The notes below the pieces were generated by a model, which saw only the letters and a program-made list of their open reading frames with translations, had not been told where the DNA came from and did not search any database. Made by a program: the position numbers and the translations under genes. From Amanita rubescens (lineage: Eukaryota > Basidiomycota > Agaricomycetes > Agaricales > Amanitaceae): a stretch of 32,533 nt of DNA. The stretch spans positions 1-32,533 of the forward strand of contig WION01000568.1 of the NCBI GenBank assembly GCA_015039365.1, read 5' to 3'. The first letter of the stretch is position 1, and each line of letters opens with the position of its first letter. This document shows, in pieces, positions 21,766 through 31,606 of the stretch.

Positions 21766-21849
21766 TTTGAGATGATGACCCCAATAACAACGAATCTTTG
21801 AAGTCCTGATTTCCGAGTCGTTGATAATGGATCTCTTCAGAATCTCAAA
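21766..21849 (+). ncRNA. Candidate C/D box snoRNA
   Basis: A 7-bp terminal stem (TTTGAGA at 21766, TCTCAAA at 21843) encloses a C box ATGATGA at 21772, a D' box CTGA at 21806, a C'-like TTGATAA at 21821, and a D-like CAGA just before the closing stem. The length of 84 nt is typical. The D box departs from CTGA by one base, and I cannot name the rRNA target. Confidence 0.25.
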
Positions 21850-22136
21850 TTAAATCAGAGTCGCGATTGCATTTGGGCTTCAAGCGATGCATCCTAGTTT
21901 TTCTAATAGCAAGATTCTGTCACCTGGTCGCGCGCCTTTCCCTTTGTCCTCCACAGCTCCAGATCTGGACGAAGAATGATGAAATTGACTTTTAAGTCAA
22001 TGGTTTGCTATCTAATGACGATGGTTGAGGTTGCAGGAAGGAGCCAATGACGCGAACGGCGTCGCCAGGCTTGATGTCGGCATGTGCCCAGTCATGTTTG
22101 GCTTATAACGACCTGGTATGGGTTTTTGCATCGGAT

Positions 22137-22265
22137 CAAATTTGCTTATTTAGTTTCACTTGGGCAGGTTTGGCTGGATCAAGCAGTGCTCACACCCGGT
22201 TCGTACCCAATTTTATCCACGCATATAACTAGTTGATGGAGACGCAGTCGGTGTAATGTTTTTCT
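22137..22265. repeat. Short repeat shared with 20490-20565
   Basis: This is the longer copy, carrying the 45 nt that the other copy lacks. Confidence 0.7.
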
Positions 22266-22904
22266 GACACATCAGGAAGTCATCGACAGGATACAGCGCG
22301 TGTGTACCATTATTATTCTGCTTCTGCTCACGCCAGCTAAACATACATGCCCAGGCTTACGTCCCTACGCTTATAAGAAACTGGGCCGTCTTTATATACA
22401 TCCAAATCATCAAATTTGCACTCGTACCGCATCACTTGAGATTTCCCGTCATGAGCGTGGTTGGGAGAAATCGACAGGTGGTGAAAAAACACGACAAATC
22501 CCGCAACGGAGAGACAGTAAGCGAGGTTTTACCCATTTCTTCCAAACCAAGTGGCTAAATTTGTGCGACGTAGCGTAAGCGAAGCAAAGGCATGGAAAGA
22601 TCACATTCAGGAACGTATCAAATTAGTCCAGAAAGGATATGAATTTGGCAATCATTGTAAGTACCGCGCCTTCTCGCAAGTTGTGGCAGAGGAAAAGACT
22701 TGAAATTCGTTGTTTTCCCAAACCAAGAATGTGGCTTGGCAGGGAAGGCGAGAGGAGCACGTTAATGTGGCTGCAAGCCTATTTGCGACTTTGGGTATTT
22801 TCAAACGTACTGTATCATCGAGATGGGTCTTTCCTCTACCCGCGGGTAAAACTGGTCCTTCCTAATGTGGATGTGACAATAATGTGATGGGAGTTTGGAC
22901 TTCG

Positions 22905-24095
22905 TGAGATACTGCACTGCATTCAGGACCGTCTATGCAGCTTAACCCTGACATACTTGTGCTCATATTCCTTCTACCTCTATGTGATCGTGAAATAACA
23001 TCAGACACTAGAAACTCAACGGGCAAGTCACAAAAGCCAGCCCTGACGTGATTGATTGCGGTGCTTTCAGCAATCTATACAAGGGCGATTGGAATTATGG
23101 TGGACGCATCTATCCTGTAAAGGCCCCCATTACATACCGGATAATGATTAAATTTTGGACTTCAAGGTTGCTATCAAAGTTCCAAGGGGTTTTCGTTTTT
23201 ACAGCAATAACCCAGAGGAGCGCCAGAGAGCGCAACAAGTAAGATCAAAAAAAATTCAAAACATTCTGCAACCATCTTCATAACAACCCCAAAAGGATCT
23301 CAATCACGAATGTAACGTCTGGTTACGACTAAATCACCAGAACATACTACCATTCTACGGCATTGATAACTCACTGGACGTTTCGCCTGCCATGATCTCT
23401 CCGTTGTGTACCTTTGGGGACATTGGTAAATATCTCAGACTGTATCCCAGCGCTGATCGCTTTAAGATCGTAAGCGTATGGATTGCATTGATTCGAGCCA
23501 TTTTGACAATGCTTCAAATTGTAGCTAGTTGGAGTAGCGTCAGGTTTGGAATATCTCCATGGAGAACGAGTCGTGCATGGGGACATTAAACCAGTTGAGT
23601 CTTTTCTTCTCTTTGAAGGGAGTATACTAATGATCAGAATAGCAAAATATTCTCATTAATGATCACCACATCCCGGTGCTTTGCGATTTTGGAAGATCTA
23701 GGATAATTGGTCAGACCGATACAACTGGATTTGCCGGGTCTATCCCGTACACGGCACCCGAGCTTATAATAGATGAATCAGATCACCCACAAGTAACGTT
23801 GGCGTCAGATGTTTACGCCTTTGCGATTACAGGAGCAGAGGTAAACATTTCGATTATGCGCATAGAACATTTCTTAAAATTCGACCACAGATTCTTAACA
23901 GTCAACCAGCATTCATTGGATCCCGCTTTAGCGTAGAGAATAGGGTACTGAAGGGCGAACGCCCCCAATCACAAGGTTTAAGCGGGAAGGCAGCTAACGC
24001 CTGGCCGATCCTGGAGGCCTGTTGGGTTCCCGAACCTAGTAGAAGAATGCTGATGAATGTAGTTGCGCCTCGCTTACACCAGCTTTGATATACGC
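22905..24095. repeat. Segmental duplicate shared with 14645-15830
   Basis: This is the second copy of the kinase unit in direct orientation. Confidence 0.9.
22935..24088 (+). CDS. Kinase D: TKL-type protein kinase, 279 aa
   Basis: The model is join(22935..22958,23012..23116,23167..23238,23296..23469,23525..23593,23643..23840,23891..24088), all in phase. It is the paralogue of kinase C and starts MQLNPDILKLNGQVT. Motifs are CGAFSNLYKG, VAIK, LNHQNILPFYG, HGDIKP with QNIL, CDFGRSR, TAPEL and a DVYAFAI block; it ends APRLHQL. Exon 3 is nine bases longer than in C and exon 6 one codon shorter. The frame is intact despite clear divergence, so the copy is probably still used. The third position of the glycine-loop region differs (IDCG against IGCG in C), which could affect nucleotide binding. 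Confidence 0.85.
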
Positions 24096-24474
24096 ATGTA
24101 GAAAATATTTATTCACCAGATCGACGCATTCAATCCGTGCTCGATTACTAGGCACGGTACCCAAACGGGGGTGGGTATGGAGCAAAAAAATGCAACTAGT
24201 CATAGCAAAGCAGCATATGCGCACAAGCAGGCTGGTCCTGGATCGTACCATGCTGCAAGAAATTACACAAGGCTATTGCTTTACCCAACACTATGGATTT
24301 TACTACCATACATCGAATTTGAATTTGCAGACCGAATTGTAATAGAATTTGATTGTATTGCAAGGCGAACTATGCAGACAGATATGGTTGATAATAGAAT
24401 TAATTGTATCGAATGTATTCCGAGATGAATTCGTAATAGAGTTAACTGTAGTGACTGTATCATAAGGTGGGGCA
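24089..24474. repeat. AT-rich degenerate repeat region
   Basis: Three imperfect copies of a TAATAGA(A/G)TT...TGTAT unit start at 24340, 24392 and 24434 (spacing 52 and 42 nt). The rest is AT-rich spacer between the 3' ends of kinase D and the kinase-like pseudogene. I see no gene. Confidence 0.45.
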
Positions 24475-26500
24475 TTAGTCATGGTATAAATGTGTTCGGA
24501 TAGTCGTCTGTAGGACAATGGTGGGAGTCAATGGCAATCCATAGGTGCGAGAAACAAGGGTGGCAACCAGAGGATGGTCAGTACAAAGGGTCATCAACTG
24601 TTTCACTTGCCATGAATCATGGGCTTTGCGCATAACACTATATGGCGAAACTTCCTCTTCCCACGCGTTGCTAGGGTTGAGCGTCGGAGGATATCTGCTT
24701 TCTCCATCCCGCCCGGCCCAATCAAAGTCAACGAGAGCTACGCGATTCTTGGATTCGTCGTAAAGAATGTTGGGGTCCCGCAAGTCCCCAAAAACAATAT
24801 TGTGTTCGTGAAGGAGATGCACCGCCTTGCCGACTTCCTTGGAGATGATTGCAGGAAGTGGTGTTCCTTCCTCTTGTAGCTGCCAAATAGACTTCCCATC
24901 CACGCGCTCCATAACAACCATGTATAGATCACCGATGACACGGTCACAGAAATAGTCTCGGGGCAAGGTCAGCCTCGGAGAGTAGGCGATGTGCCGCTGT
25001 GTTATAACGCGCAGTAAACTTGACAATAACCTCTTCGTTGTTGTCGCCAAGGGTGGCAATGTACATGGCGGTAGTCGCGTCCCCTAGGTCCACAAGAGTT
25101 GAGGTGGGTTGGCCAGCTCGGGACAGAAACTGTTTATAGGTAAGTTGGGGCAATGCTTCGGAAGGATCAAGGGGTGTCGGGTCGGGATATAGACAAGTCT
25201 GGGAAAGTCCGAGTTTCTGACTCGGTCGTAATAATGTTTGAGATCTGCTCGACAGCGTGACAAGGCCCCAAAAACACGAGCCAGGCGGATGATGTTGTCG
25301 GAAGCATGAAACCCTAAGGAAAGGTCGAGCGTGAGTAACTTGGTCACGTAGATCAGTCCTACGCAAACGGCGACGGAAATTTCGAGGCGATTTGCAGTGG
25401 CACCGACGAAGACGATAGGGAAATTACAGAATTCTCGGAAGCGCTTGAACTGCAAACAAAGGTAAGCTACGGGATTCAAAGCGACAGATGGGTCATCGAA
25501 CCTTCTGCCGAGAAACTATTTTGCTATAATCAACCAGGGCTTGAAGAAGAGCATCCCCAGACAGGCCCAACGTGTTCTTGAGCTCCAGGACCAGGACGAG
25601 AAACACGTCGTACCACCAACTACCGTCAGGTTTGATGTTATCCGCCCAGCCAAGAGCAAGGCCCCACTCGCCCTTCTGGCCGATCGCTTCATCGACTAGC
25701 CCTCGGATCGCGTCCTGATGATGGGCCTCATCCTCGTAAAACGTGATCGCGCATCGGAGGTACTTGGCAGCACTCTCAACTTCTGAACGAGAAACCGGGA
25801 GTTCCTCGAGATGGCCGAGACGTTGTTGTAAGCTGGCAAGGGCGGGGTTAAAAATCACGGCAGGGGCTCCACCAGGTCGACCCAGGTAGATAGAAGGATG
25901 GTCACCGCCTAATAGGTCAGCTAGCCTGTGGGAAGAATGGACAATATCTGACGGCGAAGGAGTAGGGGGTAAGCGGTTCAGACGCTCGTCGAGAGCTGGG
26001 GCGTAAAAGTTAGAAAGACGAGCACCTATGACATGTCAGCACAATGCGCACCTTTCTTGACCTTCCTCTTATAAACGTTATCTGGGTCGCCTAAGCCTTC
26101 GATTAACTCCAGAACTGACACGAAATCAGTAAGATAGGGTTAAAGGACAGATATTACATACCCTCCGTATCGGCAATGATGATATCTAGCAACTCGCCGG
26201 ATAGACAAGGGCCAGCGGGAAAAGATAGATGTAAGCTTCGTCGCGCGGTCGAGGTGACTATCCGCTGGCTGCTGATGAAGCCAATGAAGAGCACGCGATT
26301 GCAGGTCTCCCCTCGGGTTCCAAAGAACATCCGCCTTCTGTGGGTTAGTTGGCTGTTTGCCATAGAAAGAACTTTACCCTGAAAAGGCGGAGGTCGTCAA
26401 GGTCGACCTCGATGACGCGATTGAAATTTCACTTGAATCGCCTCCAATAGTTCTTCAACCCAAACATCCGATTCTACGTTAATGACCAAAAAAAAATTTC
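24475..26500 (-). pseudogene. Crinkler-like protein with C-terminal kinase-like domain, two frameshifts
   Basis: Read leftward from about 26500: a possible ubiquitin-like header (VESDVWVEELLEAIQ, then EVDLDDLRLFR), ELLDIIIADTEG, LELIEGLGDPDNVYKRKVKK, LSNFYAPALDERLNRLPP and VIFNPALASL. Next come WADNIKPDGSWWYDVFLVL, SLGFHASDNIIRLARVF, YKQFLSRAGQPTS and a kinase-like end with VFGDLRDPNILYD and VDFDWAG. This architecture, a middle region plus kinase-like domain, is common in Agaricomycetes and resembles Crinkler/FunK1-like proteins; assignment of the header is uncertain. The frame shifts at 25190-25198 (apparent gain of 2 or 5 nt) and at 24948-24953 (one base lost in a T run). Two short introns with weak donors are also needed. 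It is probably a recent pseudogene unless the shifts are sequencing errors. Confidence 0.6.
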
Positions 26501-26702
26501 TGCGGGAAAATAACACGCCAATTTGAAAATCATCGCGGTTTTGCACAAGGAACGGGCAGAGACCAAGGCTGATAAGGTAAATGATAAATTGAACAGCACG
26601 TGCTCAACACGAACGCGTCTCTATGTTATTTGGTCCAGCTTGCAAGGCCTTCTAATTAATTGTATAGACTTACAGATTGGTCATAAATTGTCATCATGAA
26701 GA

Positions 26703-29700
26703 TTACAGAGGCGAACACTCCCTCTTTAACCAATCTAATGCCCTCTGGTCATTTTGAAGCAAGGGGGAAACCTTCTTCCAAACTTCCGCGTGATAGTCAT
26801 CCAACCATGTCTTTTCTTCTGCGGTAATAAGAGATCTATCAACAAGCTTTTTATCGATTGGACACCTAATCATGGCACGTAAAGTTAGACCAAGAGGTAT
26901 AATTGGCAGCGAAACTCCTCACATGGTCACATGTTCAAAGCCAAGATAACCCTTGTCGCCAAAGTTGTTGGGTGTCTTGACTTCGCATACAAGCATAACG
27001 TTTTCAATTCTAATGCCAAATTTGCCATCTTCGTAGTAACCAGGCTCATTCGTCACGGTCATCCCAGCTTTCAGGGGAACGCTGTTGTATGCTGTGTGAA
27101 AAATGTCACTAGAATGTCTGGAAGGTATAATGAATAGATTCACCGATGCGCACGCCGACACCATGCGGACCTGAAGGTTAAAATTATATCATTGGGCAAA
27201 GTTCTGATAACTCATGGTCTCACCTTCGTGCACGTTCAAGTATTGTCCAACACCGTGACCGGTGCCGTGTCTGTGATAACCGTCAGATGGGAAAAGGAGC
27301 CAAGGGGTAAAGCACACCTATAATCTAAAAGCGTATTATGAGGTAACGGGTTGGTCACATACAAATGCGCTTACCGAGGCCATCCTGCCACAGTGGCCTC
27401 CGAGCAAAGGAATCACTGGACAGATGGAATAAGCTCATCAATTAACAACTTGATTGAAGCGCATACAGGATGTAACCTGTAAAGATCGATATCCATCTGG
27501 GATTAGGCAACAGATGGGGACACACCTGTGGTGCCATTGGGGAAAACGGCTGCATCAAGCGCAATATGACCCTGTAAAACTCTTGTGAAAGCTCGCTTTT
27601 CTTGCTCTGTTGGAGTACCAAAGTGCTGTGACTGTGTTAGCCATGGATACATTGATACCATACCAACGCCCTCTTACCAGCGTTCTCGTCACATCAGTAG
27701 TGCCATCCCAGTATTGACCTCCTGAATCACACAGATAGATCTGATATATGAATATGAGAATGCACGCATCTATCGCGAGTCTACTGACCTGATCCTTTTT
27801 TATGATTGCACAATCCATTGGATCCGGTGAGTAATGGATGATAGCTAGCGGAGGTAGTAGGTTACGTCAGTTATCTCAAACAAGATAGTTTTGCTATTAC
27901 CAGCGTTTGGTCCAGCTGATGTAATTGTATCGAAAGACAAGCCTCGGAACAAGTCAAGTTCACTGAAGGTAAGGGTTATGAATTTGAGAGATAAAAGATC
28001 AGGCACCAATAACACGTACGATCTAAACTGCTTGAGCTGATCACCTCCCTGACTTTCGGACAACTCCACCCCGTTATTCAGCTGCTCCTCGAGCCATGCG
28101 AAATAGCGGATCAACGCCGCTCCATCCCTCATATGACACTGACGGAAACCTTCAAGCTCCACCGCGTTCTTTATTGCTTTGAAATCTGCGATAGGTGAAC
28201 GAACAATGGTATAGTTGCCCTGTGAACACCCTCAATATGACATCAAGACTAGGCTACCTGCTACACACCTCGCCAATGGCCTCCGCGACGGCTAGACTTG
28301 CTTTATTTTCGAGCAAAATTTTCTGGAAAATGAACACGCATCAGCAAAAAAAAGGTAATAGACATATCGTTAACTGAAGGTTACCGATGTCTCATTCAGC
28401 TCGAGAGTGCTTGGCAAAGTATGCAAGTAATCGAAAAAGGTATTGTACGGTCGAACCTGAACCACGGTGCCGAGTGTCTCATGTATATCTTGAGTAAACT
28501 GATCTTCCTGGACAAATAAGAGAGCCGAGTCCGTGGTTACAACCGCATACGAGAAGAATACTGAAATCAAGGGATGAGGACATAAACGGCGCATATATGA
28601 ACCGAGGCGCACCAGGATTATAGTCGATGTCTGACCCACGCAAATTGAAAAGCCATGCAACCTCATCCAGCACCGTTACGACAAGAGCCTTGGCTTTCTT
28701 TTTCTCCAATCCTTCCCTAACCTTGGCAATTTTGTCCGTGTGAGATTGGCCTGCATATTATTCTTAGTCAAGCCAATAACTTTACAGGGGCGCGTTTCAC
28801 CTGAATATTTGACGTCTAAATGAAATACGGGATTCTTGGGTCGCGGAGGACGATCGTGCCAGATTTCGTCTACCAAATTGGGCGTGATGGAAACCAACTC
28901 GGATTTTTTCGGTTGAAGACTTTTCTTGATTGATTCTGCATCAGCTAAAAGGCAAGGTTTTTAGTATGAATGCTCTATTGCAGCAGGAAGACATACAAAT
29001 GGACAGCAGTGTAGCATCAATTCCGATGCGTGTTGATTCCGCGAGGTCCTAGCCATGATGAGTTGCCGATTTTCACCCACTTTAGCCCATTGTCTACCTT
29101 GGACAAGAATTCCTGCCAGGTCGGGACACCTGAGGAGGTGATCAGCTTGATGTATGCACGTTCCGTGAATTGCTTCAACATACCTGTCAGGCCCGTCTTC
29201 ATCAATTTCCAGTTGCTATATCAATAATTTATCAGCACGGGATAAAGGGGAAGAAGTGAGACGGTGCGCAACTTGTCTAACTGTTTCTCGGCTTGAAGAA
29301 AGTATCTACCGTCCGTGAAGAGGTATGCCGCGTCGAGCGTCACGATGGCGCATCCTGAAACAAATGGATTTGAGTAGTGTTCTAAGCGATGCCAATACAA
29401 CTTTTTGCTCACCCGCGGAACCATTAAACCCCGAGATGAAGGCACGTCGTTGATCGCATTGTGTGATGTATTCGCTCGCGTCTGGTGCGAATTAGAGGAT
29501 ATTGTTGAGATTATACGGGTGAAAACGCACGCTGATCTTCACTTGGCACGATAAAGGCCTGAACATTAGATTTTCGCATCAGTTCTCGGAGATTCGCCAG
29601 GCGTCCGGTGGTATCGACTCTATGTGTTCCTCTTGCACCCATGGTTGATGTTGTAAAAGAGCGGCGGGCAGATAGTTGTGATAAGATGGGGCTAGTGGGA

Positions 29701-29831
29701 GTAGAAAAGCGAGATGGTCGGAGAAGAGGCCGAGACCAGAATTGGAAGCCCCACCACATGACTGGCAGAGGCACTGGCAAGACGCCATCGACGCGTGTGA
29801 ACCGCTGCTTTTTTTTTGCGCTTTCTTGCAT
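26703..29831 (-). CDS. AMPP: Xaa-Pro aminopeptidase P (metallopeptidase M24B)
   Basis: A multi-exon gene giving more than 600 aa, unbroken in my splicing. It cleaves the N-terminal residue from peptides with proline in second position, using two metal ions. All five metal ligands are present in order: CDSGGQY and DGTTDVTR (near 27710), [12 protein letters not shown] (near 27245), TNEPGYY (near 27040) and GFEH (near 26935). The N-terminal creatinase-like domains include [31 protein letters not shown] and [12 protein letters not shown]. The protein ends [11 protein letters not shown]. Three in-frame ATGs lie at 29831, 29759 and 29642. From 29759 the protein begins with an Arg/Ser-rich stretch ([14 protein letters not shown], then ARRSFTTST) like a mitochondrial presequence, while 29642 ([10 protein letters not shown]) would give a cytosolic form. 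Confidence 0.92.
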
Positions 29832-30650
29832 TTATGATCAGGTTCCCTAGTATATACCAATTCCCATGCTTTCAATGGTAACTTGAACCACCCGGATAGG
29901 TCATTGCTCTATTCTTTCGTCAGTAAAAAGGCGTCCCGCTCATACCGCGAATCATATCCACCGTCTACCATCCCGAGCATATAGTCAGCCATTCCGGCAT
30001 AAATTTGATGGTACGCTATAGGATGGAAACAAGAAAAACTATCCTCTTCTTCTCGATCTCATCCAATATATGCCAGACTAGTGGAAGTCTTTGTTTTCCC
30101 ACTGTAAGTTAAGCGGGTTTACCTTCGCCAAAAAAATAGTCTAACAACAATTCATTAGCATCCTCACAAATCATATTTTGCCAACGCTGGACTTGAATTC
30201 CAAGACTACCATCTGAAATAACTTTGTAACACATAAAAATGACACATTCTCAGTTGACACAAATACAGGTAAGGTCAGCTTTAGTTTGTGCGTCTGTGAA
30301 TTGACGTTCCATAGGGATAAACAACGACGGAAGCGGTGTAGCCATGCAGTCAATGTCGCTTCGGCCTTAACATACTACTTATTTAGCAAACCATTTGATT
30401 GTCGCCCGCAGAAGGTATTACAAGTATCTTCTGTTTGTGTGGATAATTGTAAATTCTTCCTTCAGTAAGAATTCTAGTTTTGAAGCTTGAAGCATTATTG
30501 AATCCCGATCGGCGATGGCCGCTTTATTAACTTGTTTGCCGATGGACCGGTGAGTCACCGGCAAACACTGGCTTGCACTGTTTGCCGGTCACGATGGCCT
30601 TAAATAACGGTACGCTCAGTGGCGTCGCCTTTTAACAGATCGCCACCATC
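29832..30650. other. Gene-free stretch: aminopeptidase upstream region, then right arm
   Basis: From about 29890 this matches the left arm in inverted orientation in patches. Apart from the hairpin at 30523-30592 I see no gene or other element. Confidence 0.45.
30523..30592. promoter_or_regulatory. Double hairpin with AP-1/Gcn4-like core upstream of the right ELEGI gene
   Basis: Three GTTTGCCG or CGGCAAAC blocks and the palindrome CCGGTGA-G-TCACCGG (TGAGTCA at 30551-30557) form two possible nested hairpins about 60-130 bp upstream of ATG 30651. The first hairpin is shared with the left arm; the extra CTGGCTTGCACTG spacer with the third block has no clear match there. Confidence 0.4.
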
Positions 30651-31393
30651 ATGACAGACATCGACGTTGATCCTACTTATTCTAAGCATACCAAACTCCA
30701 TTTTTTGGAGCTGGAGGGTATAAGCGATGATAAACTTGATCAAGAACTCGTGGAACGGCTGGGATCCACGTCTAGTCCAGATACAGTCCTAGCAGAAATT
30801 GCCAGCCAGCTACCTGATAAACTGGAATTTAAACCAGGCATCCTTGAGGAAGGACCAACTTACAACAGCCTGCTCCCATTAATCGCTGAAGCCACAGCGA
30901 CGAAGAACTTCCGTAAATTACGTCGACTAGGTACGTATGTCATACTGGAGTCACAACAACTTCAGTGAAGCTAAATCGTCATTAAGGATTATTGCGGAGA
31001 AGCGGCTTGCAATCTATAGAAGTAGGCGAGGAAGACATCCTCGTGAAAAAGCTCGAGGCCGTCAGCCTTGGCACACCCACAGACGGTACTGGACTCCAAT
31101 TTGTCGAGTTGGAAGGTATAGACGACGCGAAACTTGACCAGATTACAGTGAAGGAGTTACATGATCTCACCTTCGACGGCATGGGCGCACGGCCTCTTGT
31201 TAGACTCGTTCTATTACAAGTGGCGGCCGATTTGCCTCAGCATTTGGTATTCCGTGGATCATTAATCCCGAAAGATGAAACGCTATTTGGAGAATTACAT
31301 TTATGGGTTCAGGCGGCTGTCATAACCGGGCGATATCACCGAATACGTCGGCTAAGTAAATCGTTCAATGGATTTACCTTCTCCTTATTTTAA
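30651..31393 (+). CDS. Two-domain ELEGI-repeat protein, right-arm copy
   Basis: The model is join(30651..30930,30987..31393), 228 aa, with exon lengths (280 and 407 nt) identical to the left-arm copy. It starts MTDIDVDPTYSK. Unit 1 has FLELEGISDDKLDQ and ends RKLRRL; unit 2 has FVELEGIDDAKLDQ and ends RIRRLSK. The intact frame in both arms, despite substitutions spread along both copies, suggests selection on the protein. No signal peptide or membrane segment is visible; composition is acidic and helical. The function is unknown. Its neighbour downstream in both arms is the P-loop NTPase gene, so a joint role, or ancestral fusion, is possible. Confidence 0.65.
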
Positions 31394-31606
31394 GTTAAAT
31401 CCTTGTCAAGGTTTTTTGCAAAAGCGGTTTCTTCACACAAGCGACATGCCATCTAATTATAATTATCCTCTTTTACGTACGTGAATCCCAAGTTCCTTGA
31501 CTGCCGTCATTATTAACAACATTATCGCGCAGCCGACGTCCAGAATGCGTGGGAGACTCGCTATCAGGGTAGCCACCCACAGTTATTGTTCAACAATATA
31601 TGCAAC

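Larger units (their letters stand above)
21605..22934. other. Gene-poor stretch with possible snoRNA and short repeats
   Basis: This 1.3 kb has no gene I can support. It holds a possible C/D box snoRNA (21766-21849) and the second copy of a short repeat (22137-22265). Minus-strand pieces reading IKLGTNRV, LLDPAKPAQVKLNKQ and HADIKPGDAVRVIGS (22300-22030) look like scraps of an OB-fold-like gene, but stops interrupt them. A plus-strand piece, WKDHIQERIKLVQKGYEFGN (about 22590-22650), is unassigned. Confidence 0.4.

Noticed and set aside
21788..21860. Resemblance to 5.8S rRNA (CGAATCTTTGAA, ATGGATCTCTTC, TTCCGAG)
   Set aside because: The matching words are short, in the wrong order and spacing, and no ITS or 25S sequence flanks them.
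22300..22887. Plus-strand open frames of 92 and 82 codons upstream of kinase D
   Set aside because: No recognisable motif, no good splice partner and no conservation in the duplicate region upstream of kinase C.
24330..24460. AT-rich repeats as a CRISPR array or replication origin
   Set aside because: Repeats are imperfect, unevenly spaced and only three in number, and the genome is eukaryotic; no origin-specific element is seen.
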